This document shows positions 43,302-55,980 of a DNA stretch of 64,000 bases, in pieces. Under the pieces are notes generated by a model, which saw nothing but the letters and a program-made list of their open reading frames with translations, was not told the DNA's origin and did not search any database. Both the position numbers and the translations under genes were made by a program. This stretch comes from Trichobilharzia regenti (taxonomy: Eukaryota > Platyhelminthes > Trematoda > Strigeidida > Schistosomatidae): NCBI GenBank assembly GCA_944472135.2, contig OX235267.1, positions 41,199,312-41,263,311 on the forward strand, written 5' to 3'. How positions within the stretch are numbered: position 1 is the stretch's first letter; each line of letters begins with the position of its first letter.

Positions 43302-43903
43302 CGTGTCCAAAAGTTATTTGTTATCACCTTAAACCTGCCTTGGTAATCCAACTTAGAACCAAGGTTCAATTTAAAAAATTTGGGCATTGGGTATATGATA
43401 TTCATTATAACAGAGGTTCAATTTACTTCATAATATTTTCAATCCTTTCTTACCCACGCCTTTACGTCATCTCCCTCCCTACCCATTATTATTTCTGATC
43501 TTGACCTGTGCACAATCTGACCTGAATTGTTATAATTCATGCTTTCTTGCCTTCTATATAACTAAAACTATGTATGACAGGTACACGTGTGTGTGATCAG
43601 AATGTCCAAAATGTGTTGCACCAATACATTACACGTTTCAGATAAACTACGTCTTCTCTCATTGTGTTGTCGAAATTCATAAAGAAAACTAATTGTTTTT
43701 AAATTATTGAGAAGAAATAACCAGGCAACTGACAGACAACAAGATGATATTTGGTATTTGGAGACTGAACTCGTAAGAAATTGAATTAATCGTGATGTGT
43801 GTATCTCACCCACGAATAACACAGGTTGATCACCTGATTCTTAATATATGCAACGACTCTTTATATATTTCATACACTTAGTTCCCTTGGTAAGTTGCAA
43901 TGC

Positions 43904-45181
43904 AGAAAGAAAGACCAGATATGCAGTATAAGACGATATCACCATTCTATTTCACAGGTTCCCCTCATCAACTGCAAACCACTAACTGGAAGAATTATAA
44001 TAGTTATATCAAAATGACAATAACATATAAGTATAAAACTTGGGCACTGTGATAGAATATAACTCCATTGTGGATAAGATTTTATTTTGATAAACTGTCA
44101 CACAGTGTTGTTATACAGTAATATTAACTGATGACCACGTTTCGAGCACAAACTATTGCCACTCATAATCATATCAAGTCACTACTCACACAACTTTTTC
44201 CCTTCATTTATATACATGAGTGGAATTGATAAGCTATTGGAATAAAATTCAATATGAGGTAATGTACATTCAAAAATGATAATAATAATAATAATATGAG
44301 TGTTAATGATCAATTACAATTAGATTGGGGAATAAGACGAGTGCTTTTATAGTCATAATAAGTTACTTGTTAGAATATATGTGAAATGAAATAGAATTTT
44401 GAGATTATTTATTATCCTCTTCTGATTTGACTGACTGGTGGTAATAATATCTTCCATATCTCTGGTATTTACATTGAGTCATTTCTGTTGCATGTGTTTT
44501 GTTGGAGTGTAGACTCAATGAACCAGGCAGCATTCAGTAATCAATCTCTCTCTCCACCTACATAGATTACTTTTTAAAATCTTAACCCTCTCCCACCCTA
44601 ATGTGTGATGATTGTGTGTTAATGCATGCAGTGCTACTGGTATGCTTTTCTAAATCTTCTCGGGGTCAACCATTCTTACCTTAGCTATTTCTATTTCAAT
44701 TCAAGTACATCACAACATTCTAACAAGTAACTTATTATGACTATAAAAGCACTCGTCTTATTCCCCAATCTAATTGTAATTGATCATTAACACTCATATT
44801 ATTATTTCTGAATGTACATTATCTCATATTGATTTTTATTCCAATAGCTTATCAATTCCACTCATGTATATAAATGAAGGGAAAATGTTGTGTGAGTAGT
44901 GCCTTGATATGATTATGAGTGGCAATAGTTTGTGCTCAAAACGTGGTCGCATCAGTTAATATTACTGTACAACACTACAATGTGTGACAGTTTATCAAAA
45001 TAAAATCTTATCCACAATGGAGTTATATTCTATCACAGTGCCCAAGTTTTATACTTATATGTTATTGTCATTTTGATATAACTATTATAATTCTTCCAGT
45101 TAGTGGTCTGCAGTTGATGAGGGGAACCTGTGAAATAGAATGGTGATATCGTCTTATACTGCAAATCTGGTCTTTCTTTCT
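43904..45181. repeat. 1.28-kb inverted repeat (arms 473 and 465 bp, spacer 340 bp)
   Basis: The left arm 43904-44376 is the reverse complement of 44717-45181 with few differences, through AAAGAAAGACCAGAT at one end and TTACTTGTTAGAAT at the other. Each arm contains the ACTCCATTGTGGATAAG and CACGTTTCGAGCACAAACTA-type segments of the Penelope-like terminal repeat. The spacer is the CTCTCTCCACCTAC repeat. Confidence 0.85.
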
Positions 45182-45350
45182 TTCTCTGTTGAAGTTTTTT
45201 ATATTTGTTAGAGTATGTGTCTTTTGTGCGTATGCACACACTGTTTATTTATGCAACTATGTCACGCGTATTTCAGTTGTGGTTTGATAAATTTTTACAT
45301 CTTTTGGTTTCTTTCTCTCTCTCTCGCTCTTGCCCCCTCGTCTCCTGTAG

Positions 45351-45512
<162 letters not shown>

Positions 45513-45532
45513 TAAGAGGAAGATAGATAGAT

Positions 45533-45553
45533 TATTATTATTATTATTATTAT

Positions 45554-45591
<38 letters not shown>

Positions 45592-45593
45592 TT
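45533..45593. repeat. (ATT)n(AGT)n microsatellite
   Basis: About nine ATT units run into about eleven AGT units, starting 28 bases after a G(o) splice donor. Confidence 0.95.
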
Positions 45594-45789
45594 TAATCAA
45601 TATTATTATACTGGAAAAAGAAAAGTATCTTTTTTTCTTGCTTTTACTGAGTTGAACTTTCCTCACGATTCGAGTGGAATACAAGACCTCAAGAACAGTT
45701 TTTTTTTCCTCTGTAATCATTTGCAGTTTGTATCGTATACTACTGACAAGATTCAGCAGTAGAGGTATATATAGTAGTAATATATATAT

Positions 45790-47095
45790 AACATAGATCG
45801 GAACAAGCTGGATTTAGGAGAAACAAGTCATGTATTGATGAAATCGCCACACTATGGATCATCATTGAACAAAGCTTGGAATAGCAGTCAGTCACCTCTC
45901 TACCTAGCTTCAACTTCATCGACTTTGAAAAGGTCTTCAGCAGACAGCGTCGATAGACAGGTGATTTGGCGACTGCTTCGCTACTACCAAGGGGTTCCAT
46001 CGACAATTATACATCTCATCTAACAGTTGTACGACAATCCTGCATGCCAAGTAATCCACAACGGGAAACTTACGGAATTCTTAGAAGTAAAGACGGGAGT
46101 AAGACAAGGCTGGCTGGCTGGCTGCCTACTATCGCTAATGATTTTACTGATTACGGTAGATTGGATAATGTGACAGACAGAGGGCAGCGAGGAAACAGAC
46201 ATAAAATGGACTCACACAAAAAAACTTGGAGGATTTGGACTTCGCCGATGTGACGTAAATGTCTGATTTCTCACAAACTGGAAGATATGCGAGTGAAAAG
46301 CAACAAGTTGGAGATAGAAGAAGCATCCAGAGAAGATAGGACTTCAAGTGAACATAGAGAAAACAAAGATGATGATGAAGATTCATGGGCAACACCAACA
46401 GAAACGGTAACAACCACAGACAACAATCAGCATAAATGGGATGAATCTGAAAAAAACAACCTCATTCACCTACCTACCTATCTGTGAAGCATTGTTTCAA
46501 CTACAGGCGGAGGAACTGATCAGGATATCAAATTGAGGATCGGGAAGATAAGACAAGCTTCCATTACTCTCAAGTCTGTGTGGAGGAGGTCAGCATCACT
46601 CAGCGTCAAAATGAAAATAAGATCTGGATTTTCAACCTAAATGTGAAGTCACTGCTACTATACTGATCAGAGACTTGGCACGTCGTAAGTAGCGCTTCAA
46701 ACAAACTACAGACCTTCATTAATAGCAGTCTTCGCTCAATACTCAAGATCAAATGGCAAAAAACGATCGGCAATAGGGATCTCTGGGAGCGGACCAACCA
46801 GGAACCGATTGTACAACAAATAGGCGGGAATAAAAAAGGTGGATTGACCATACTCTGAGGAAACCATCAAGTGACATCACTAGACAGACCCTCGAGTGGA
46901 ACCCGAAAGGAAGCGGCGAGTTGGTCGTCAGTGCAAGGGTGACTTGGAGGAGGTGATGTGAAGAGGAGATGAAAGTATGTGGGGTGGGCAGACTTGGAGC
47001 GGGGTGAAAAAGTTGGCAGAAAACCGAAGGCAATGGAGACGCCCGGCTGAAGTCCTATGTTCCTCTAGGAACTAAGTGAAGTAATAATAAATGCA
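45790..47095 (+). mobile_element. RTE-B retrotransposon, 3' part
   Basis: Plus-strand copy from before the RT catalytic core (FNFIDFEKVF-like at about 45907) through NGKLTEF (about 46060), the glutamine-tract region (about 46390) and the RRVGRQ-like end, to the AAGTAATAATAAATG tail. Frameshifts throughout. Confidence 0.8.
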
Positions 47096-47382
47096 GATTG
47101 ATAGGAGAAGTAGCCAAAGTTGGAAACAACATTTTAAGTCAAGGGCTACAGAAGTAGAAGTGTCTATTCCTCAAATCTTTTTTTAGCTTACGTTGTAATC
47201 AAGAAATAGTCGACGACCATTGTAAAGCGGTTGTAAAGAAACTACGAAATGATATCATCTCGCGAAATTTGTCTTCTTTATGCCTTGTTAAAATCTTGTA
47301 GTTGTAATGCATATATGTCATTTTGCTCTACTCACCTAATGTTTGAATATTGAAAGAGGATGTACGGGAGATGGAAGAATTG

Positions 47383-48880
47383 CGTCTGTCTGTCTGTTTT
47401 CGACATAGAACTTTGCACCGATGTGCAGCAGTTCAAGTCGCTAAACTCCCTCCATGCAACACACAAAGAAAGAGAAGAAAGTAGAAGAAATGCATAGTAG
47501 TGACAGTAAACAGAGGTGTGAGACAAAGGAAGAGTAATAACGAAGAACAAAACAGTTTCATTGGAAATCATAAGTCACAAGGAGTGGATGCATCTTCCCC
47601 AGCCATTGAGAACAATTTTGAGCCATATCACCAATTGTCTTCAACCACTGTCGTTGGTTTTTATCGTCCCTAAGACCCCAACCAGGAGGCCAGTCCACAC
47701 CTTCCTACGTGGCTGGCTTAAACTAACTGTTGTAGATTTCATTGACTGATGAAGCCATGTTTTGGTTTGACTGCCGCTAGCTCTGTTCCAGCCTGACCCT
47801 ATGTCAGCTAGTATTGCCCGTCGAGGAAAGTGATGACTAGACATACGTAACACATATCCTAACCATCTCAGCCGATGTAACTTCACAACCTCGTCGGCTG
47901 ATTTCCACTCCAGCTCACCTAGCACTCGACCAATGTCTAACTTCAATATTGGTCACCTTATTATACCACCTCATACGGGAGATAGAGCGCAGGCACCTAT
48001 GATCAAAGACAGCTAGCCAGGCTTTTCATGTCTTCCACTGTCAATGGCCAGGTCTCAAAGCCAGCCATAAAGGAGGATGGAGGGCACTGATGAGCAGTAC
48101 ACTCGCCCTTTGGTCGATAGCCAGCCGGATATCACATATACGCCAGAGACGGCCTGAACTGGCATATGCGAAACTAGCCCTCTGTATTCGTTCTGAGATT
48201 TCTTCAGCGATTAACCCGTTGGCACCGGCTGATGCAACTTCCCGAATAAGTCAAGTGGTCAACACGCTCCAGCAATTCACTTTTTTTATTTTTTGATTAC
48301 AGCTTGATTCCATACTGTATTTTTGGTACAAGTATGGAATTTTAAGCATGGATATCGATAGCCCAAACTTCGCAGGCCGACCATAGATATCAGGTGTGCG
48401 TCGGCGTGGACTCGAACTCCGGACCATGTGCATGGTTAGCGAGAGTCCTAACCACTGTGCCACCGACGCAGGCTAGGAATCGATAAAGTCCAGTCCACTC
48501 CTGTAGCATCATCCTACATTTTACGAGATCGAATCGTATGCGAGACATTCGAAGATTGCTACACAGTACAAGCTGTTCAGAAAACTCTGCATTTTTCCAA
48601 AGTCATTACCTCACCTAGAAGGATTATATTATCTGCATATTTTAAGTCAGCAAGATTATTTCCTGGTAACAAGTCAATCCCTGAGTCTATGAAGTGAATT
48701 AGGGTTAAATCCATTAGTACATCTATGACGAAATTGAATATAAATGCGGATAGTGTGCATACTTGACGGACACCACTAGTTGTCACTACTTTGTAAGCTC
48801 TCACCTGCTGGCTGCATGAGTTTGAGTAGAGTGCCTTGATCAGTGCGATGTATTTTCTCGGAAGAATTGCATACAGAATA
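47383..48880 (-). mobile_element. RTE-A retrotransposon interrupted by a T1 SINE
   Basis: The 3' repeat complement (TCTG)n is at 47383-47398. C-terminal pieces include RLRWLGYVLRMSSHHFPRR (about 47880-47820). After the SINE, the RT part at 48480-48880 has TTSGVRQVCTLS (about 48785-48750) and a YADN box (about 48642-48630). Degenerate. Confidence 0.8.
48281..48470 (-). repeat. T1 SINE inside RTE-A
   Basis: Head GCGTCGGTGGCACAGTGG ends at 48470, CR1-type tail at 48296-48345. It interrupts RTE-A at the position equivalent to about 23930. Confidence 0.8.
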
Positions 48881-48989
48881 ATGAGAATTTAATTGATTTA
48901 TTTGGTCGTAAATGATAAATACATATGTACCATTGAGCCATTAGACTATCTGTTCCATGCTATCGGTTGCTCGCTTTCTCGAGGATTCC

Positions 48990-49345
48990 AATCAAACAGA
49001 TATTCTACACTTCTCTACATGGCTGGCTCAAAGACTTCGTGGATTGATTGATCTCAGATTCTGGTGCGACCATCCCGTCGTCCTTTCCAATCTAATCTTA
49101 TGTTAGTTAAAAGTAGTGCTGCTTGAGGAAGGTGATAGCTTCACATATATATGACCTGTTTTAGACAACTCAATCGGTGCAGATTTACAACCGCATCGTT
49201 TGGCTTTTCCTTCTGACCTTTAACCTCGCCAATATCACTCATAATATTATACCAATGAAGACGAAAGGTGGAAGGTAAACATCTGTGGTTAAAGCCTCCT
49301 CTTTCAATGGCCATTTCTGCCAGCCACAAAGATGAAAAGAGTGAA
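48990..49345 (-). mobile_element. RTE-A C-terminal fragment
   Basis: Minus strand reads FNHRCLPS..RLHWYNIMS (about 49290-49235), matching FDHRCLRS of RTE-A at about 24200. It ends 200 bp before the last G(o) exon. Confidence 0.65.
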
Positions 49346-49546
49346 CTGTCGCGTCCACATCAGCGATGAGACACAAGTTGGTAGATGCCAGACGAGTTGG
49401 AAATATTTCTTTAATTTACTTTTACTACTTACATGAATACCTAGTAGTCAAACTTTTCAGTTCAAAAATGTACATATCGTTAACTATTAGTGCGCTTTTT
49501 GTGACTACTTTAAATAATTCTATGCTTTCTTTACGGACTATTATAG

Positions 49547-49734
49547 GTAAACAGACGTATGAAGAGGCAGCCATTTATATTCAAGCATCATTTGAGGCTA
49601 AAAATCGATCACCGAATAAAGAGATCTACTGTCATCAAACCTGTGCCACTGATACAAATAATATTCAATTCGTCTTCGATGCTGTTACAGATGTGATTAT
49701 AGCGAATAATTTGAAAGGATGTGGTTTATATTGA
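49547..49734 (+). CDS. G(o) alpha, last coding exon with stop codon
   Basis: The acceptor is TTATAG. The exon finishes the split glycine codon and encodes [34 protein letters not shown] (G5 motif TCAT), [15 protein letters not shown] and the terminal KGCGLY before TGA at 49732-49734. The cysteine four residues from the end and the terminal tyrosine are the G(o) hallmark; this tail contacts receptors. The remaining bases run into the 3' UTR. Confidence 0.97.
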
Positions 49735-52700
49735 TTTACTCTTTTTTTCTCTTTCCGTGTTTTACATCTCTTTGTTAGTTACTATTATGATTATTATTAT
49801 TAATACTGCTAGTTTTATGCTTTCTCTTTCTATGTCCATGTATGCGTTTGTCCTATGTCTTGTCGAAAATGATGTTACATCCATCATCCATCAATAATTT
49901 TCAATATGATTGTGTGAACACATCATCGTCATATTTGGGATCTCAACAAAGAAACGTACAATGAAATGCATAAATATGTCTTTATATTTTCATCATTGCT
50001 GCTTTATCAAACATGCATATGTGTACTCACATGTATGTTCACTTTCACACACAGACACGCAAACACACGCGCATGGACGCACTTGTTTCTTCGAGAAAAA
50101 TCATCCATACACTACAAAATTTGCATCATCTCTTGTTAATTGCCTTTCTCATTCTTCTCAGTGTGTGTGTGTGTGTGTGGTGCGTGGATGGCGTGGACGC
50201 GCACGTTCGTTTTTTGTTTTTTTGGCGTTTCTCCATTTCTTATACGTATTGATATATAATAATCAAAAGGTCAACATGACTGATGGGTAATTCGGTGTTT
50301 CTTGTGCTAGTAATTATATATATATATATAATAATAATAGTATACACTTGTCAGTGTGTGTGCGTGTCTACGTGCTCGCATGTCTGTCTGTCTATCTATG
50401 TGTGCATTTGCTTATGATTACTGACTGACTATTAATCGTTAGCCTAATTTGGAGGAATTGTATATCACCGCACTACTACTACTAATACTGGCGAATGATT
50501 TCACTTACAGTGATCAAGTTAATTTACATGACGAAATCAATAAATTCTATGGAATTATTCACATGACATTCTGTTGCTTTTTTCTCTTGTTTTTCATTCT
50601 TTCTCCTTGTCTTCTCCCTGTGTCTTTGTTTTCGTTTTTTTGTACGTAATCTTTCAAATTCTGATGAATCAGTCATATCAATCAATCAATCAATAGTCAA
50701 TCGATACCATTTTTCATATTTAAGTTGCACAAAAAAAACAAGAAGGAAAAACACAAATGACAAATATATGCATTACTACTTCACTTCTCTGTCGCTCTCT
50801 CTTCTTTGCCTGCTACTCACAAGTAGTATAACTTAAATGTGTGCGTGTGTTAAGCTTTCCTTTTATTCTTATGTTCTCTGTATGTGCTTTATGTGACAAA
50901 TTATGTGAAAATTTTTTAGTCATGCCAAAGACTGTCCATTTTTTTATTTCTTGTTCTTTTGTCTATACTTGGTTTTTAACTTACCTGATTAATTAATTAA
51001 TTAGTGACTTAATGAATTGATTAATTATTGGTTTTATTGACAATATTTGAAGAAAATCGAAAAAGAAGAAGTGTATAAGCATTTTTCTCTTACACATTTT
51101 GTTGTCTGTTTATTTGTGTGTTTGTGTTTTCCCTCCTTCTCCTGGTTATTGATTGGAGAAATGACGAACTACTATCACTGCTCTTACAGATACAATTAGG
51201 CATTGATTGATTCTATTGTCAATTTGATTTTTTTTTTAAGTTTGATTGCCTATTACTATTTCCACTCTTACTTCTCCTACGTGTAGTAGTCAGTCTGAGT
51301 GAGTGAGTGAGCCAGTGAGTGAATGCGCTTGCGTCCGTGTCTTCTGGGATTTTTTTGGCATAATTATATAATGACTATCACTATTTAGTAGGTCCGCATG
51401 CTTACGAGTTGTTGTTTTCTTTTCCTTTCAATTTCCTCAACGCCGCCGCCATAATTACATTGTATCGTTTTAATGCAAATATTATCTTATACTCTACCCC
51501 ATGAACTGAGTCAATCAGTCAGTCAGTCTATGAAGACGAGAACATAAAAAATAAGCCTTTTTATTTGAAAAAAATCATGTCAAAACAATATTTGAGTGAG
51601 CGTCTTTTAATAAATTCGCTTCCGTATACACACAACATATGCAGTAATTTAAAAATGACTCTATCGATTTATGCGTATCGATCGTTCGATTGGTCGGTCA
51701 GACATTATATTAAAAAAAAATTGATTTAATGAATTTAATGAACTCCGCCTACGCTCACTTAAATATGCACACATACATACATACAGCATACCTGCTCATA
51801 TATATATACATATATATATACGAATTGCTTCTCTCTATCTCTCTCTCCTTTCTTCATGTTGTCAGTTTTTGATGTGTGTGTATGTGTGTTAGGATGTCTT
51901 GATTTTTTGTTTGTTTTTTTAATTGGCGTCGTTGTCTCTAATTTATTTGCTTCTATTCTAGTCTTTCTTTAACCTTATCTATGATTTTTTTATACGCTTG
52001 CTTTATGAAAGAAGCAGGACGCCACCGACGACGACGAGGAGCTGTCCTGTGTTTTTGGGGACAGTCGCATCGTTGCTCTCATGCACACATACACATGCAA
52101 GCATACATGGGCATACATATATACATATATTAATTCGAATAACTTTTGTTTTGCTTCCCTTTAAGTGTTTGTATGCGGTGTGTATTATACATATATACAT
52201 TGCATTGTTGCGTACGCGCCTACATAATACTAACAATAATAATCATAATAATATCGATTGTATTCCAATAGCTATTAGTAGGTAGGTGGTGGTGATAGGC
52301 TTCTATTAAACACACTATAATGATAATAGTAATAATAATAATACACACTGGTCGCTTATCATCATCTCCAACATTTTGTTTTGTAATAATATTCTCCATA
52401 TCATGCTTTGCTGTGTGTGTGTCTGTCTGTGTGGAGGGAAAGTGAACATTGAATCTTTTCTTGTTTTAATTAACTAACTAACTGACTATTTCCATTGGCT
52501 CTTTTTACAATCACTATTATTATTATAATTGCTTATAATATTATTGTGTATTTTTCTTTGTCTTGTTTTACTGAGATAAAAGTCATACTTTTGTTGTAAT
52601 CTGTCTAGACTGTGTTTTGTTTGTTTTTCTCGCTTAATTTTCGGGGGAAAAATTGATGCATTTTACTCTAATTTGTGTGTAGGTGTTTGTTTCTCTGTAT

Positions 52701-53062
52701 TCCCCCCTCTGGGCATTTGCGTGTGTGTGTATGGAGTGGAAGATTGTTTAATCTTCATCTTGCAGATCATCAGATTGACTTTTGAACTCATTCACACTTT
52801 ATGTGCGATTGCGTGTGTGTGTGTGTGGGAGCTAGGTGGGTGGTTGGGTGTGCGGCTTTTCATTGCCCCCCCTGAATCACCCCTAGTTGCCAAAAGTGAT
52901 TACTTCATTGAAGGCAATGTTTTCGTGTTTTCTTTTCAAGTTATTTTGTCCTCTCCATCTGTCTCTCCCTCTCTCCCTTGCACACACACACACACACAAA
53001 CATTCTTCTATCTGATTACCACTTTTCCGTTGTTTTGGTTCTGTTTCCTTGGTGTTTCAATG

Positions 53063-53109
<47 letters not shown>

Positions 53110-53240
53110 GTGTATATTGTCTGCCTTCGAGACAAGACAGTGATACTCAAAATAAGGAATAATGACAATAATTATAATATTAATAATAATGATAATAATA
53201 ATAATAACGATAATGATAATGATATAATAATATAATGATA
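49735..53240 (+). other. Putative 3' UTR and proximal 3' flank
   Basis: This is the only stretch over 3 kb in which I recognise no retroelement. It is AT-rich with GT, AT and GATA-like runs, for example GT at about 50161-50180 and AT at 53065-53106. Possible polyadenylation hexamers AATAAA occur at 50539-50544 and about 51610. No convincing ORF, tRNA or splice pair is visible; the reading frames present come from simple repeats. The real transcript end cannot be set from sequence alone. Confidence 0.4.
53065..53106. repeat. (AT)n microsatellite
   Basis: About 21 AT units, followed at 53155-53237 by an AAT/GAT-rich run. Confidence 0.95.
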
Positions 53241-54614
53241 TCAAAGTTCTTTCTTTCTTCTCATTTAAAAGGTGGGGTGGGGTTAATAAGCTCGCAAAGC
53301 TGAATGGAATGATTATTTATGTGTTTGATCATTGGATGGATGGTGTGCAAAGGCGGATGTATGCCCTCATGAATATATTGTCGATGGGGTTGTACGACAA
53401 TGCTGCATGCCCAGTAATCCACAACGGGAAACTTACGGAATTCTTCGAAGTAAAGACGGGAGTAAGACAAGGCTGGCTGGCTGCCTACTGTCGCTAATGA
53501 TTTTACTGATTACGGTAGATTGGATAATGTGACAGACAGAGGGAAGCGAGGAAACAGACATAAATGGACTCACACAAAAAAACACTTGGAGGATCTGGAC
53601 TTCGCCAATGTGATATATGTCTGATTTCTCACAAACTGGAAGATATACGAGTGAAAAGCAACAAGTTGGAGATAGAAGAAGCATCCAGAGGAAATAAGAC
53701 TTCAAGTGAACATAGAGAAAACATAGGTGATGAAGATTCCTGGCCAGCAACAACAGACAACAATCAGCGAGCATAAATGGAAGGAACCTGAAAGTTACAA
53801 CCTGCTTTACCTATCTACCTGGAAGCATCGTTTCAACAACAGGTGGACGGAACTGATGAGGATATCAAAGCAAGGATCAGGAAAGCAAGACAAGTTTTCA
53901 TTACTCTCAAGTTTGTGTGAAGGAGGTCAACATCACTCAGCATCAAAAGTAACATCCGGATTTTCAACTCCAATGTGAAGTCAGTGCTACTTACCATACG
54001 AGCCAGAGACTTGGCCACCGCGTCATAAAGAGCACATCAAACAAACTACAGACCTTTATCAAAAGCTGCCTTCGCTCAAAACTACTCAAGATCAGATGGC
54101 CGGCTAGGAAAGATCAGCAACAGGGACATCTGGGAGCAAGCCAACCAGAAACCGATTGTGCAACAAATAAGCAGGAAGAAATGGAGATAGATTGGCTGGC
54201 CATACACTGAGGAAACCATCAAGCGAGTGACATCACTAGACAAGCCGTAGGTCGAGTGGAACCCGAAAGGGAAGCGGCGAGTTGGTCGTCAGTATGAGGG
54301 TGACTTGGAATAGGTTATGTGATGAGGAGATGAAAGCATGTGGGCAGACTTGTAGCCAGGTGAAAACTCTAGGAGAGAACCGAACGCAGTGGAGACGCGC
54401 GACTGAAGCCCTATGTTCCTCTAGGAATTAAAGGAAATAATAATAATCGAAGTTCTTTCTTTCTTCCCATTTAAAAGGTAGGGATGAGTGCGTGGGGTGT
54501 CGGGTTAGTGAGCTATCAAAGCTGAATGGAATGATTTATCTATGTGTTTGATCATTGGATGGATGGTGTGCAAAGGTGGATGTATGCCCTCATGAATATA
54601 TTGTCGATGGGGTT
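53241..54614 (+). mobile_element. RTE-B insertion flanked by long direct repeats
   Basis: RTE-B occupies 53392-54446, 5'-truncated, with NGKLTEFFEVKTGVRQG (about 53424), TSSEHREN, the C-terminal region and a 3' tail GGAAATAATAATAA. The 151-bp segment at 53241-53391 is repeated at 54447-54614 (168 bp with a 17-base difference). Confidence 0.8.
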
Positions 54615-54639
54615 CGTACCATTATGTGTAGCCTTACAC

Positions 54640-54895
54640 AAGCGGCAACCAGCTGGAAACATTCAGTAGTGTCAGTCATGAAGATTTTTTCTCCACTTCT
54701 GCTGCGTTTTTTCATACGAAGTAGCTTTTCTCTAAAGGACTTAAAAAAGGGTTTTTGAATAAAGCAAGAATAACAGTTTTGCACAATAATCTGGTACCAT
54801 CATTGTTTATTTCGTTGGCTTCTCTTCAGCTGCTTACAGGCCAAAGTCATTATTAATAATATCTGCAGAAACAGTTTCACATACTTGCACAGAGT
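54640..54895 (+). mobile_element. Penelope-like P3 fragment, inverted relative to its neighbour
   Basis: Bases 54752-54853 are the reverse complement, with differences, of 55880-55980. It is a piece of P3 reverse transcriptase in plus orientation placed just before the minus-strand P3 copy. Confidence 0.6.
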
Positions 54896-54904
54896 TCATG
54901 TTTA

Positions 54905-55980
54905 AAAAAATCAATCAATCAATATAGTTATACAATAATAATGTATATAATAGTAATAATAATAACAATAAACACTTTATCCCGGACAATAATGACCATA
55001 CACAATGGGAACTTCCGACATAATCAGATGAAAGGAAAGACGAAAATATCGAGATACCAGGGCAAAGAAAAACTGATAATTGCTTCTTTCTGAACACATA
55101 AATCGGGTTTCAGCCGTCTGATGCCGATTGCTTCGGCAAACTTAGAAAGAATTGAACTCTTTTACCCACTGATAATTTTGAACCATCTTACAACGTCCAC
55201 CTCATGACCCATGTCAAGGAGATGCCTTGCGATGGCACTGTTTAAAGCATTTATTCCCTTTAGACAAAAGCTTTTTGGTACATGTTCGGAAAATCATAAG
55301 TATGCCATTCTTTCTGTTATTCTAATGTAACTGCTCCCGCAGATACATGTAAATTAGTATATACAGTTGGATATCTATCGATTTTTGATTGGACCAAAGA
55401 TCAAGTGGCTCGATAAACGGGGATCAGCTTAGCTGCAGGATAGGCTCTGCCTAGTGACAATTACTGTGATATTTTTTCACCTTTATAATCAAGTTGGATG
55501 TAGACCGGCTTTTTTCCACTGTGATTTGCTTGACATTTGAGCCTTCAGATCTTCCGTACTTGTTGATGAGCCTTTGAGGGTAACTGTTGCTTCTCAACAT
55601 CTTTTCGAGAAACATAAATTCTTCCTCTAATTTCTCTATAGAACATAATCTCCTAGTTCTGTAGTATACAATCATGGCTAGTCCACGTTTAAAGCTATTT
55701 GCACAAAAACTATTAAATATGTAGGTGTTGTCCTTTCCATGTAGGCTTTCAGTAAATTGACTTTTGGAGATTACTATCTTCTAGGCATTGCATGGCAATG
55801 TCGAGGAAATGGAACTTTCCGTCATTTTCATATTCCATGTTGAATTCAATATTGGTATGTGCATCATTGAATAATCTGACTTTGGCCTGTAAACAGCTGA
55901 TGAGAAGACGACGAAATAAGCAATGATGGTACCATTTTATTCTGAGAAAACTGTTGTTCTTGCTTTATTCAAATTCGTTA
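54905..55980 (-). mobile_element. Penelope-like element P3, RT C-terminus and GIY-YIG
   Basis: The minus strand encodes IEFNMEYENDGKFHFLDIAM (about 55853-55795), then GQYLNFHSF and KRGLAMIVYYRTRRLCS (about 55735-55645), LEEEFMFLEKMLRSNSYPQR (about 55630-55570), and a decayed GIY-YIG (CICGSSYI at about 55345, with ARHLLDMGHEVD at about 55235-55195 in another frame). The 3' end is a TTATTATTATTACT repeat at 54940-54970. Frameshifted. Confidence 0.75.

Larger units (their letters stand above)
42202..43650 (+). mobile_element. Penelope-like element P1 with inverted terminal repeats
   Basis: The arms at 42202-42358 and about 43500-43650 are inverted copies. Between them, plus-strand frames encode the RT C-terminus (LNYHSFCPLQYKKALVKCLF at about 42390, then IEEERQQLTEILLD). 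After a SINE insertion come YPLRFIGRYG and a GIY-YIG endonuclease (CGHMYIGKTHRSLQMRATEH at about 43029, SSIAKHIIETGHKVDF at about 43160). The RT catalytic core is absent, so the copy is 5'-truncated. Confidence 0.85.

Noticed and set aside
44377..44716. Spacer of the large inverted repeat as a gene or ncRNA
   Set aside because: The same sequence recurs at 380-680 and 41625-41915 as part of a dispersed repeat and has no coding potential.
43904..45181. DNA transposon with long terminal inverted repeats
   Set aside because: No transposase and no target duplication were seen, and the arms match Penelope-like terminal repeats elsewhere in the window.
52673..53235. Open frames in the 3' flank rich in tyrosine/isoleucine or cysteine/valine
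   Set aside because: They arise from AT and GT microsatellites and show no codon or domain signature.
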